Shown: positions 1 through 12,555 of the stretch, in pieces
Layout: every line of letters starts with the position of its first letter
Position numbering within the stretch: position 1 is the stretch's first letter
Assembly: GCA_037178855.1 (NCBI GenBank)
Contig: JASJZC010000007.1
Location: 5,146,001 to 5,210,000 of the forward strand
Direction of reading: 5' to 3'
From: Oscheius sp. JU75
Taxonomy: Eukaryota > Nematoda > Chromadorea > Rhabditida > Rhabditidae
DNA length: 64,000 nt
Notes under the pieces: model-generated
Told to the model about the DNA's origin: nothing
The model's database searches: none
The model's input: the letters and a program-made list of their open reading frames with translations, nothing else
Program-made: the position numbers and the translations under genes

Positions 1-2021
1 AAATGACCGATTGGAGTGGATCTCGCGGAGCCAGGAGGTGGTCATTTCGTAATTGTCGCAGAAAATGTCACGGCTCCTTTACACCGGCCAACAGTCGGCA
101 TTCTTTCGGCTCCATCACTTCTTTGATTATACAAATTTCTGGTGGCCCTGATTTGCATCTCGAGGTAACAATTCCTGGTTCTGGAGAATCCCCTTCTCGC
201 GCCACATGCTACCAGTTCTCTCAAATATCCATTGATCTTTCGAGAGAAAGAGGGAGAGAGAAAGAAATTGAATCAGCTGTAGATTACCGAGGGCAATTAG
301 TTTTTGCTCCGCCATGAAATCCACTCGATTTCTCTAGGATGCGATTTCTTTGTTGCAGCCACTGTGGTGATAGACTTTTCATATCTCTCCATTGTGTAGC
401 GACCTTTTGCAAACCACCTACTGCCAATAACCGGTTTGTCCTACCACCTAGGACTACTCACACTTGCTTACTAGGTCTCACAAGTCTGTACACTTTTTGT
501 ATTAATCGGGAACTCATTAATTATTTTGGAAACGGAAGGGTCATTTATCAGAGCCCTTGTATTTCGTATCATTTCATTGATCAAAAGCAGCAGTGTTGGA
601 GTGATACACATTTACGCCAGTGACTAACTGCTTTCTATTCTTTCAGTCTGAATGAGTCTGCCCCGTGTCCTCTTTTAGCGCAGACTGCTAGTACCACGCG
701 TTTGAATTTGGCGCCTCGTTTCCGCGGCAGAGAGATGGCGGCTTACAGACTAGCTTGTCCGCTGCTTCCTCCTAATGCAATTAGCTCACTTCTTTTCACT
801 TTTGAACCAACCATTCAATTATTCCTTGTATTTTACATTTATAATTGCAAAGGGTTTCCTTTCCGCTTTATTTCACTTTTTCACAAATAGATTTTCGACA
901 GAAACTTAAAGGTGCAGATAGGACTTTTCGCCCTCAAATAAAATTGAATCTCCTGCTTAGTTTACAGCCAAGGGTGGATCGGTTCGCCTAGCTGGAGACA
1001 GTAAGTCGCCCTCGTAAATTGAGAAACCGTTTGCGGGCCCACTAAACGCTGCGGTCAGTACCGATTTCACGACTTCTTTTGCAGAATCCCTTTACAGCGA
1101 CCGCCTCGTTCCTATGGTAGTCTTTTTGGTTTGTTCCTTATCCAAAAAGTACAACAACACCTTTCTGCAATGATGGTTCTTGCCTCCGCCGATTAGTGTT
1201 CCAATCGCGTGAAAGTGACCGTTTGTCAAGGCCAGTTGTGCCAAAGTTTGTGCGATGGAGCTAGTCATTGATCAATCCTCTTTTTGATTCGTTCCGCACT
1301 AGCACGTTAGTAAGCTTAGCAGAAGTTCCTCCTTCTTCACAACTTTCCCCAATGCAACATGTGGTGTTGATAGAACGCACGTTGTTGATTTGAACAATCA
1401 CTTGATGATAATAACTCTGGCTCTTCTGTTACTATATGCGATTGCGGTGAAGAAACGAGAAAGGTCCTGTTCCAAATAACATTACAGCCTTCAGACTTCT
1501 TCGCGGATCTCTTTTTAGTGAGTCACTGTCTGATCCTTTAGAGAGATAGCTCTGCATGCCTCATGCCCTGATCTGCCCCATCGGTTTTCTTAAATGAACT
1601 GGACGTGTCAAATGTGACGGTTGGGGGGTACACATATGGTTTGGAGGCGTTTTTATAGGGAGACGGCCAATGTGCCACCTGTGAGAGTGTCGCCGACGGC
1701 AAAATTTAAAGTGGACACTGCGACACTTTTTGTTCAGCGGGTTGAATTTCGTTCTTCGTAGTAAGAATACTCTACGTTTTCATAACGTCCAACCAGCTCC
1801 CATACTGCCTTTGTCCATCATGAAGATTAATTATGACCGTAGCTTAGTGGACTACCTTACGTATGAGAACTTTTTATGAATGGACGGCTATCTGAACGGC
1901 CTTTTTGCTAATGCGTCCGAGTGCTTTCTTGGGCAACTAACCTATTGAAATCTTCCAAGGACTTGTCAAGCCCAGCGTTTAACTTTTCCAGTTCTACCCA
2001 TATTAGTCTCTCTCTTTGCAG
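1..2021. other. Intergenic / upstream region
   Basis: I see no convincing gene here. The open frames are short, lack matched splice sites and show no recognisable domain. A purine-rich tract of GAGA/GAAA type lies at about 240-270. The right end is the upstream region of the gene starting at 2022; its pyrimidine tract and AG end directly before that ATG, which looks like a trans-splice acceptor. Confidence 0.5.
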
Positions 2022-5000
2022 ATGGCGTGGTGCAGAGACAACAAGCTGAGTATCCGCGTCGAGAAGGGCACCAAGCCGAAGCTGAAAACAAGTGAGGACG
2101 GAAAAAGCTGCCTAGTAGGTTTTTTTCATACGAGCAATTGTTTCGGGATGCGAAACGGCGCTTCATCACGTCATGTTATGTTCTAAGCTTTTTGACGCGA
2201 TCGACGTTATCTTCATATATATCTTGAGAGCAGTAGGTAAACACTCAAACATATTCAAGCTGACTGATTGAACCCATGATGATTATTGAAAGCTTTCGTT
2301 ACGCAAAACACGCAACATGTGTCGGCGTGACGGAACACATAGTTGCTGACAAGAGGCAGACAAGTAGTCGATATTTTTGCAGATTTCTGTTCCACCTGAT
2401 ACATTTGTGAATTGGCCACCAATCAAAGCTGAACTGAATGGAGGCTACGTTGTGACGGTACAACGCCTACAACAACAGTACAAAATTGAACTCAAACATT
2501 TCGTAAGTTGAGCCATATAAAACATATTAGTTTTTTCAGCATGAGCGTAAACCTGATCTCATCTTGTATTCTTCTTCCTTCACTCATGAAAAAGACATCA
2601 AAACTCAAATCAAAGAGATGAGTTCATCTGTAGCCCATATAGGCGTTGCGGGTCCGAATTTGGATGTTTGTGGTGTTCTCAAAGGAGCTCGCATGACCCT
2701 CGAAGCTTCGTCCGGAACCATGCATGTCAATGCCAAGATCCTGGCCGAGAGACTGTCTCTCCATGCCCAAAATGTTATTGTTGCGCCAGAGGCTCTCGTT
2801 TCTGCATCTAGGTTGAAGGTAGTCTTTTGTTTCGTGTCTGGTGATCAATCCTTTTCAAGGTTATCTCCCGCAAGCTCCAAATTGATGGTAAGATGTATCC
2901 CTCAGAAACAGAGGAGACACCTAGACACATGGACGTCGAGATTGATTCGGGACTTGTTCATCTCGGTGTTGATGGATGTCTCGGTGAATCCAACGAGAAG
3001 GAGAACTTTAGACCAATTCGGGTATTTGTTACTCTGTCGTCTTTGATCAGATAAGTTCAGCGTACGGCACAATCTCCAGCGCAAATAACTACCGACACAA
3101 TGAGCTTACGCATCAGCGGCTCTATAGCAAACTATGGCAAAGTTGTAGCAACAGGAAAAATAGAGCTGACAATAGGAGGGAGTATTCTATCTTTGGCTGA
3201 CGGAACATTTGACAGTGCTGGAAGAGGTGTTATTTTATGCAGAATAGTAGTAAGCAAAGTTTAGGTTATGGAGCATTAAAGCAGATCAGAGGAATCAATT
3301 CTGCTCCTGAATGTCCACCATCCTCTTCTCGATTACAAACGGCGATTCTGTCAGAGAACACGGCGGCAGCAGCAAAGCTGATTGAAAGTGGTGTAGATTT
3401 GAATGATAAGGTAGACATAATTGTAATTTGTTTGAATATACCAAGCTTAGGTCAATCGTAAAAAGAGAACGCTTCGCCAGACGGCTGCTTCAATGTACAG
3501 AGACAAAGTCAAGGAGTCGACTAGAAATGGAGTGAGACAAAACATAACTCTCATCAACGCTCTCTTCACTGTTCATGATTGGAGGCAAGTTTTCTCATCT
3601 TTACGCTATAAAAAGTTATTGTAGAAGAGGAACAATTGCTGCACATTCAATTGTTGCTAGCATTGGCAAGAACTGCGACGACTGCGCTCAATTCGCTGCC
3701 CAACAACTCCAGCTGAATGTGATTGGACGGGCTGGCGTCGAGGAAGATTCTATCTGGGCATGCACTTGGGTGGAAGTCGAAGTTGGCACAGATCTTCTTA
3801 TTGCTGGTTACTACAGCTTAAGGCTAAATTACACTCGATTACAGGTCAAATAAAACAACGGTCTCTCATCGTACACTGTGGTGGAGACATGTCAACGACA
3901 CAGAACGGAATCGTCAGTCAGGAAATCTTCTCTAGAATAACTTGCAAGCGATTCACTGGTGATGGTATCTGGACCGTTGGAGAGCGGTTATCAATTGATG
4001 CTCTAGACGCTATCGATTTCCGTCAAAACTCCCACCTGGAATCTGAAAAGGTCAGGCCTTTAAAATTCCGTTTCAAACTATAAATTAAGCTTGAAATAGC
4101 CTGTGATGGAACAGTGAACATCAACGGATCATGGCAAGTTGCCTCCGGATGGTCCAAAGTTGCTGGCTCACTAACTATTGGTCCGGCAGCTAAAATATTC
4201 GTTGAAGAGACGTTGTCGTCTTCATCCCAAAGGTATGCTACGTGAACTTTTTCGGTAAAAGATGCTTGCAGCCTTTTCTGTCATGGATTTATGAACTTAA
4301 CCGACAGTTGCGACCTCCAGTTGAGGTCATTCGCGCACTTCCTTCCCAACTCAAAACTCGAATGCAACGTGCTTAATCTCGTCTGTGAAGCGGTCTGCAC
4401 ACTAGGAGGATTATGGATAGCCGATACTCTTCAGGTATATTTGATCAAGCTTATTGACATTTTTTGAAACTCAGGTCTATGCAAGACAGGAGCTAATCAC
4501 TACATCAACCGGCAAAGCGGCTGTGTTTACCAAAGCTAGCGTAACAACCGGAGCATTCAGAAATGACGCCAGTTGGCAGGTATTTTTCCTGTTTTCTCTT
4601 AATTTTCTTACCTTCTCTTCAAGGTGGAAAAAGATTGCAACATCATTACTGGAGAAATGGAACAGTCGGACGACGGATTGCTGTTTGTGAAGCAAACTCT
4701 GGATTTGGCAGTACATTCGGAGTCGCAAGAGAGCTGGGCAGGAAGAATAATTTGCAGCCGACTTACTATGAAGTAAAAAGTACTTTATTCGAAATTATAT
4801 TCTTCTTTAGGGCATTGAAACGCTGCTGCTTTGATGGATACTTGCGGGCGAATGATGCCGACATCTATCTTCCTTACTCTGGCGACTCCCAAGTTGTTGC
4901 TACTGGTCAATGGGACATTCTCTCAGGTCCACTGACTCTGAAAGGAAACACGTAATATACAAACCTTGTTTTCTTATTAGCTTTCCAGTTATTTCACTTC

Positions 5001-8000
5001 TACCACCAAGCCGCCTTCGGCTCCTGGCTTTGTATTGAAAGGAAAGCTGACAGCATCAGCTATTGTTGCTCCGTTTATTGCTGTTGAAATTTCCGAGGAT
5101 TCTGTGGCTCGACTTCTCGGCATATCTTCACCTCATCCGGATATTGAATTCAATCTTCTGGTTACTGTTGGCTCGCTTCATATGAAAAGTGGATCCTCCT
5201 TGCTGTCAATGTCAAATGAATCAAGGGCTGAGGGACTCATCTGTGCTACAAGTTTCCATCATTATGGACAGGTGGAATATCTGATCAATTTTAACAAAAA
5301 CTAGATATAGATTCGTTTCAATGCGGAGTTCGTGCATCTACTACTCGCTTCATGGATTAACAAAGGGAGAATTACCAATACGCCACAGAAACAAAACCAC
5401 ATCAAAAACTGTGCTGTCGTCGTCGAAGAGCTGTTTTTGAATGAGGGAACCCTTGCAACAGACGTTTTGAGAATCACCGGAGAAGGTGTACTCGACAACC
5501 GAGGAAGGATTTTTGCTGCCGATACTATGGACATTCGATTGAGGAACTTTAACAATGAAGAGGTAGATATTCTGCTGATCGGTTTTCATAAACAGTTTAG
5601 GGAATCATGGAATCGAAGAACAAGATGCACCTCTTGTCGGCAACAAGCGACTGGACAAAGCTTGCTGGAGCAGTCAAGGCACGAAAAAAATTGGATTTGT
5701 GTGCCACTCGACTCCAAGTAGCGCTCAAAGACGCATCGTCGCTCTCCAAAGATGAAAAACTTTCGTTCTCAGCCAAAAGTGATCTGGTTCTATCCTCAGC
5801 GGTAGTCGATGAAAACCGCCGTTTAGCTGTTGGTGTAGCAGCTCAGAAGAGCATTGTTTTGGATGCTCCAATCGAAACCGATCGTCTCGAGGTATCCTTT
5901 CATCGTTTTGTGATGTTCATTTGGCTCAGGTTATCCTTGGTGGACATCATGTTGTTGAACCCGTTGTCCTGAGAATCAAACACGGAGCGGATATTGTGGT
6001 AAACAGCTTGGTTATCAACGGAGAAGCCACAGATCTACGAATTGTTATTGAAGGAAATCTCTCTTGTGGGCGATTTTCAATCGGTCATGGCTTCAAAAGT
6101 GTCCTGATTGCCGGAAAAGGACAGATTAGGGTGAGAATATTCTCTTTTATTTTTTGAAAAATCATTTCAGATCAACAATCTTCAAGCGAAGGAATCGTCT
6201 CTTGGCTTTGATCTTTACCAACTGATCGCACTGGGAGACGTATCGGCCAAATCAATTTCTGTTCTCAAAGATTCGATCCTCAGACCTACAGCTTTCCAAG
6301 AGGTAGGATATAGCGAAATGCGTAAACGACTTTGATTAGCTCGATACAACAAGTCTCATGTGTGAAAAGGTGTACATCGATGGTACTCTTTTTGTGGAAT
6401 CGAAGATGTTTATCGGATCTGCGAAAGTAAGCAAATCATTCTACTGGATCATTTCCTTTTTTAGCACGGTGACATTGTCATAAATGGTTCTGTCATTGGT
6501 TCTTCTGTGGACAGTGAACTGAGCCTAGAAGCTGGACGAGTTGTCATTGCCGGTCAAATAGCAAACCTAAAATTCCTTGAGATTTATGCAAAGGATCGTT
6601 GTCAAATGCAACATGCCAAGCTAAAGGTATCACGTCTATTTTTTGACTATTCTAATGAAAATCTCAGAACATTAATGGTGCGGCCATAGATTCTGGAGAA
6701 CTGGCTCTATCCGGTGAAATTGAAGGATTTGGCAACATCGTTGCAAATTGTGGCTTCATATCATCTGAAGGAGCAACGTTGATCTCAAAAGGAATTTCGT
6801 TGTCGCTATTCGGCACCACCATCACAAGCAATGTTCACTTTGAAGAGTGTGATAAGATAACTCTTGGAGCTCGTCGCTCAGCGACCCTCTCTGGTTGGTT
6901 CAAGAATATTGCCGAGCTGGAGGTTGACGCCAAGTGGATGAAGATGCAGGCTGATGTGCTCGAATGTACAAAACTTTCCATTACTGCATGGTCACTCCAA
7001 ATAAGTGGAAGCACCGAGGCCACTGCGGTTAATTGTACGGCGTTAGGAATCATTCTTCTCTCTGGAAGTCTAACAAGTCAGCAAGCTAAACTGATGTCTC
7101 CATTCGTCATCTGCTTGGAATGCAAAATGATAGAAACTGTTGAAGTCCATTCGCTGGTGTTGTTGTCCGGGCTGCTAGCCCCTGTCGGACTCACGTATCT
7201 CCATTTATGTTTCGAAGAATCGATTCTCACTCCGAAGATCACCCCATCACAAGCTGACGCGTGGAAAGACACGGGAGCTATGATGAAGGACAGATTTAGT
7301 TCAGCGACAGTCGATGTGGAGGAAATGCTTCTAGGTTGGTATTGTTCTATCAAGCATTGTCAAAAGTTTTCCAGGCCTCAAATACATCTGCGATCTCAAG
7401 CCAATTCGAGTGGAACTTGACACATTTTCTACTTTCTACAAAGATCTGACAGAGCTATGCTCCAAGTTCGAGAAAAATCCGATCAGTTTGTTCAGGTGTG
7501 CTTCTATCTAAAAGTTTTGTAAAGAGAAAGCTTGCAGTGTTTCCGATCTTGTTGCATTGATCCACACTGGATTTAAACAGTTCCCAATGTCAACAACTCC
7601 TGAAAAACTAGTCAAGAAAAACAAGAGATTGTCATGTAAATTGAAGGTTCTAGTTTGTTTAAAAAGATTTTTAGCTGGGCTGTTGTATGAGTCTCTGGCT
7701 CAGTTCCGTGCAACTCGTTACGCCAAGGAAAACAGAGGATCGGTCGACGCTGATGGAGGCTACGCTAGTCGCTCATCAAGCGAAGACTTGGACGTCAAAG
7801 ATCGACCAAGGTACATTTTCTTTTTTTGTGTTCGAAAGCTGCTTCAGCTCATCCAACAGCGGAACCACATCGTCTCCTGATATCCCCCTATTCAAGCCTG
7901 ACCATTTGGAGAAGCTCGAAAAGCGTCTCGGCCAACCATCTACGGATGCTGAAGTGACACATGAGAAAATCAACGCTTCGTTCTTAGAGTGATTTCTTTT

Positions 8001-8587
8001 AACAAGACAACCTATGCATACCGTTACAGAGAAGAGGAGCTATTGGAATTCGAAGAATTGGAGCAAGAAATCGAAGAGGCTCAAAACGAAGTCATCAGAA
8101 CAGACTTTATTCTTTGCAAAGAACAAAAGATCCATTTGGCAAGGTACAAAAAAGACTCGTACCCCTAACAATGTAAACTACAGACTGCATCAAAAAACGG
8201 TGTGTATTTTGCCATCGAGGCCGCGCCCGCAGTTCCCTCTTCTGAGAGCTCCAAGTTCAAACGACCTCGTCATGAAGCGGTTCAAGGTAGGACACTTTAA
8301 ACTAGTGGTGAAACCTACAGCTTTAGGTCAAAAACACGTTGTCTACGTTTGATCTCCGCTTCTTTGGAAGTGAATCTTCATTGGCGTCTCTGGATTTCAC
8401 TACGACTGGAGATTTTGGCAGTCCAATGACTTTCCCCGCCAGCCCATTCCAACGGTACAGGATGGAATCATCTTCCATAACTCTGATTTCAGATCCCGTA
8501 TTCCGCAAGGATCGTTTAGAAGTCCTCGGAAGCCTATTTTGTTGGAAAACTAACCAATTAACAGTTACGGCTTTAGCACTAACATGA
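2022..8587 (+). CDS. Large beta-solenoid-like repeat protein, unknown function
   Basis: Roughly 20 exons join in frame into a protein of about 1,500-1,600 residues that I do not recognise. The ATG follows a CTTTGCAG acceptor directly, so trans-splicing is likely. The first exon is 2022-2115 and the second 2383-2502. Most of the protein is made of short Gly/Ser/Val/Ile-rich strands of the type 'GSIANYGKVVATGKIELTI' and 'GSVIGSSVDSELSLEAGRV', resembling the beta-helix repeats of bacterial filamentous haemagglutinins. One ankyrin-like segment (LIESGVDLND) lies near 3340-3410. The tail holds a Ser-rich stretch, an acidic coiled coil around 8030-8130 (EEELLEFEELEQEIEEAQ) and a Ser/Thr-rich end. 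I see no signal peptide and no clear membrane span. The intron at 3585-3624 needs a GC donor. AATAAA follows at about 8670. The model is well supported by phase; the function is open. Confidence 0.75.
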
Positions 8588-9734
8588 CTAACCGACATAT
8601 CTTCAAAGAATTGAAAATATTGTAAATATCTAGTGCAACAGATTTATCGACGGGTTCACTGTATTATGTAATAAATTTATTCTCTTTTGTATACGCAACA
8701 TACTATAAGAAGGGGATTATACACTAGGCGTTGTAAAGCCAAATAGTATTAGTCATTTTTACACTGCAATGACACTCTATGCGAACGGTTACTGTTTACT
8801 ATAAATAGTGATCAAGATTTCAGACTTCCTTCAAGTACCATCAAATTTTATGCCCAGCAACAATGTTACCATGAGCCAGAGGCATGTTATGCGTAAACCT
8901 CTCAAGGTTGATCCATTCTGAGAGAAGAATCTTTGTCAGCCGCCTTCTATTTGTATACGATTTTCTGCTGCGTCGTTATTGTTAGCCGCTGACAAATCAG
9001 GACAGATTCTGTCACTTGTGATGTAATTGTGATAAGCGGAGGTGTGGAACAATGCTTTTGCCGTAAAAAAAGAAACAAGGGAACAAGATGTGGATAGCTT
9101 TTTTCAATAACAGAATCCTACCTGTACGCCGTGAAGAAGGATCATCGCTCGTCGCATGGTCTCCCTGCCCTCCCTTCCCCTAACCTATTTTGACTCATTT
9201 CTCCATCATCCTGTCTGGGAGCCTAAAGCTAATCCGTATATCCACCCTCTCGTTGTTCCGAGGAGCCAGGTGTTGCTTTTCTTTTTTAGGGGGAGGGTCG
9301 GCTGCGCAAGGGGAAAAAATTAACATCTGCAACTACTATTGAGCACTTGCGAGCGATAGTTTCCGTTAATTTCTTTCCTTGCCACATTTTCTGGGGACTG
9401 TTTTTTTCCATTCGAAACCATGCAAATTCCTAAGAATTAATCGGAAGTTGTCTCAGTCTGAAGCGTTCCTGATAGACAGTCTATAAACAAGCACCTGTAG
9501 TGTTCCTTTTTTAACCCGGCGGATATCCTGCCATTGTTTCTTGATTGACAATTTCCGTAATAAGAAAAACGCCTAAAGACTATCATATTGTCTTCATTGA
9601 CTGTTGTCCTGACTTGATGTCTTTATTCTGTGGATTGCGCAAAAAAGAGAACAAGTACAAGATTCTGCTTCCGTACACCTGCGACATTCCTCAAAGAAGG
9701 TACGTTTACAGCTGGGTTTGTCTTTCGGACAAAA
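8588..9734. other. Intergenic region
   Basis: This holds the 3' end of the large repeat-protein gene, with AATAAA at about 8670, followed by AT-rich sequence. I see no coding segment with splice support. Confidence 0.5.
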
Positions 9735-10426
9735 ATGCAGAAAGATTGGACCATTGGAATTGGCGGCTACGGCATGGTTTCTCTGGTGCAAAAGAAAAAT
9801 ACTGGAGCTTACTACGCTATGAAGAAGATGACAGCCTGTCGCAGCAGCAAAGCCAGCGATTGTATCGCCTTCGCAAAGCGAGACATGAAAGTTTTGAAGA
9901 TGACTGATCATCCCTTCATAGTGGTGAGAAAATCAGTATTCTTTATTATGGAGTATGCGGGAGGCGGTGAATTGTTCAAATGTATCGGAGACGGTTTGTA
10001 CTGGCGAAGTATGGCTTACTACGCAGCCAAGCTTGTTTGCGCAATTGGGTATCTGCACAGCTGTGGAATAGTACATCGGGATATCAAAGTAAGCCTGTGT
10101 CCTTCCTTCACGCGCGACTTTGTATATTCGTTGTTGAGCAAAAAAGAAGTCAATCGGTGAGCGCTCCGTACATACTTGGTCAAGCTTAGGTAGACGTTCG
10201 AGCAGTGCAAGTCACATGGTTTTTGCGCTTGTATCATGGCGACGACATGGCCAAGAAACAAAACCCTCCGCCTAAATTGACGCGACAGAACAACGAGATA
10301 TTTGATTTTTAGCTTTGTGATACAAAAGTATAGCCTAACAAGCCGGATTATCGTGAAGACAATCAGCCACTTCTAACCAAGAAGCAGAAAAAGGTTTTCA
10401 CGTACGTGAACACTAAAGTGAAGTGA
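9735..10426 (+). pseudogene. Truncated protein kinase (N-lobe only), probable pseudogene
   Basis: The open frame carries kinase subdomains I-VIb in order: a glycine loop (IGIGGYGMV), a YYAMKKM lysine motif, HPFIV, the hinge-like MEYAGGGELF, AYYAAKLVCAIGYLH and the catalytic start HRDIK. It resembles the AGC/CAMK type. The frame then meets a good donor at 10089. The next in-frame acceptor (about 10333) gives only a basic tail ending in VNTKVK and a stop, so the DFG motif, activation loop and whole C-lobe are missing. A stretch between HPFIV and the hinge is also shorter than usual, leaving an intron-like remnant. Loss of half the domain suggests a pseudogene or a non-catalytic fragment. It converges on the minus-strand gene ending at 10486. 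Confidence 0.6.
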
Positions 10427-10485
10427 TGAACTTCTGACTCCGAATGATGTATCTTTATTAAAGCTTGTATTTTTTTGGGTATAAT

Positions 10486-11806
10486 TTAGCACAGGACCTC
10501 AATTGTTCTTGGAACCACTTGTCCATAATGTGTCCAAAAGTATACCATGCCTTTAATAGATTGATTAAAGTTTGGATACATGCCCATTATTAAGTTCAAA
10601 GCAGCTTGGTCATATCTGAATTTGAAGTTGGTAGAAGTATAAAACCAACCTATGACAGTTTGCGTAGTCTAAATGTCTGTCGCCAAACTTGCACTTCAAG
10701 TTGTGGTCTTTAGGAGCCATACATTCTTCTTCCAGTGCACAGAGGACGTACCTGGGTTTAGAATAAAGAGAGAAAAGAAGCTTTTACCATTTCAAGCCCA
10801 GTTCGTACGTAGACTTAGTGCGGATGTAAAGAACTTTACCAGCTTCCAACATCATTGGTTCTTTCACATCGAACTGCGGTGGAAAATAGTCGTACATTCC
10901 TTATAAGGAGAATGACTTCTACCCTGCACTGCCTACCTGGATTTGTAGCAACATATGGACTGTGGTCAGCAACGCAAACTGCGTAAATGTTTGGCTCATC
11001 GGGTTTCATTGGCATAGCTGCCATGAATTCTTTCATGCTTACATTCGTTCTCATGTCTGTTGAGCTATCAATGTAGTACACTACTGGGAACTCTTTCAAA
11101 GCAGTCTGTGAAAAGTCAAAGTGAAAGTTATTAACAGTTAAACTTACAGCTATAATAATCGGCTTCCATCTGTATGTTTTCAAACTGGTTCCAATTTTGA
11201 ACGATGTAAAGTTTATGTCTCGTACTATCACGTTACAATAGTACGCCTAGGAACAGTTTTTTGTGTTACGCTAAAAGACTAGCCTGCATCCATTTACGTT
11301 GAATTTTTTTTAGTCCAATATCGTAAATCAACAGTTTTTGCCCTTTAAAGTATCGAGAGAACTGGAAGATCAGAGCCATAGCTTCGCCAACATGGTTGTA
11401 GGATAAAGCCGTGATGAATGTGACGTTAGGAAGTGGTTTGGTGATATCCACATAATTACTCTCGTCATAGAAACCTAATACTGTAGTTAGGTGGACCATC
11501 ATTGTTACCTAAGTCGTATAAATCTGCGTAATATTCTCTAGAAAATGTTTTGGAAGCATTGTAAAACCTCAAGTTTGGTAAGTAAACTCTGTTAGTAGTA
11601 CTATGAGTTTGTTTCACAACCATCAGCGTTCCAAGTAGACACAATATCTGAAGAGGATAAGACCGACCTGCTTTGAACTCACAAGAAGAAAAAGTGAGCT
11701 GACACGGACATGCCGTGAAACAGTCATAATTAGAGATACAAAACGTCACTACGGGTGGGAGGAATATCAGCAATAAAGTTCTAGACCATTTGGTCCTAAT
11801 GAGCAT
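10486..11806 (-). CDS. DUF1647-like nematode membrane protein
   Basis: Segments in order read [93 protein letters not shown] and VPRTIEVLC-stop. This matches my memory of the nematode DUF1647-type family, thought to be type II membrane, glycosyltransferase-like proteins. The start chosen is the ATG at 11806, giving a short hydrophobic anchor ([14 protein letters not shown]); the frame stays open to 12076. Two oddities: near 11475-11485 the frame breaks, needing either a 28-nt intron or a frameshift, and the intron at 11247-11283 needs a GC donor. A minus-strand AATAAA lies at about 10453. The C-terminal part is intact and well spliced, so I favour a working gene. Confidence 0.6.
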
Positions 11807-12076
11807 CGTCACATCCCAACAGGCTGAGCCAACAAAGGCTCGACACCTAAGCAAGATTTTTGGTTTGTGAACCAAGAGGTCACATTTATATGGTTGTTTT
11901 CTAATTCTGGGGCTTTCATCCCACTGCTCTAGCAGTAGTTTGCGTTTCTGCCAGTAAGTTTCTGCCAGTTCTGCAAGTAAGAGTTTGCGTTTCTGCCAGA
12001 AGGGCATAGAATTACGGTTCAGAAAATTGAAATCATCAACGATGACTGTCAATATTGTTTCAATCACTAAATGCAC

Positions 12077-12555
12077 ATCTTTCGTTCAAGTTGTATTCAG
12101 GTGAGCACAAACTTCTAAACCTGTCCTGTCAGTGACTAAGAATAGATTCAAAGACGAAGCACCCTACATTGTTTAGACAGTCTGAATCAATGCTGCACTA
12201 CAATAAATGGCAGCGTTCTCGACCAAAAAAGCAGACTACAATAGTAACTACTGGCAAGACATGTTGATATATTTGGGAACGTCGAAACAGATATCTGGAT
12301 TTCGGTCAAATGGCTAGAAAATTCGACAACATGCAAATCGGGGATGCGCGTTCCCCCAACGTTATCGCCCAGTCCCAATTCCCTCCTACATTCACAAACT
12401 TAGTTCGGTCACTTATGCAAATGATTAGCAAACAAAAGATTTTGATCCGTTGCGGATTGCTCTCGATATTTGGAGAAGAACCGGCCGGCCAGGTTTCCGG
12501 GGAGGTCAAACAGCGCCTGATAGCCGCATTGTTGCACCGATCAACGCCAGTCATT
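12077..12555. other. Divergent intergenic region
   Basis: This lies between two divergently transcribed genes and presumably holds both 5' regions. An open frame at 12310-12588 has no domain and overlaps the signal-peptide exon of the next gene in another frame, so I do not call it. Confidence 0.4.

Noticed and set aside
3-317. 104-codon open frame at the left end
   Set aside because: Low-complexity purine stretch, no domain and no matching splice sites.
2022-8587. Bacterial contamination as the source of the haemagglutinin-like gene
   Set aside because: It is cut by about 20 nematode-type introns and has an AATAAA signal, so it belongs to the host genome.
9594-9911. Minus-strand frame opposite the kinase
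   Set aside because: Shadow of the kinase frame, without its own motifs.
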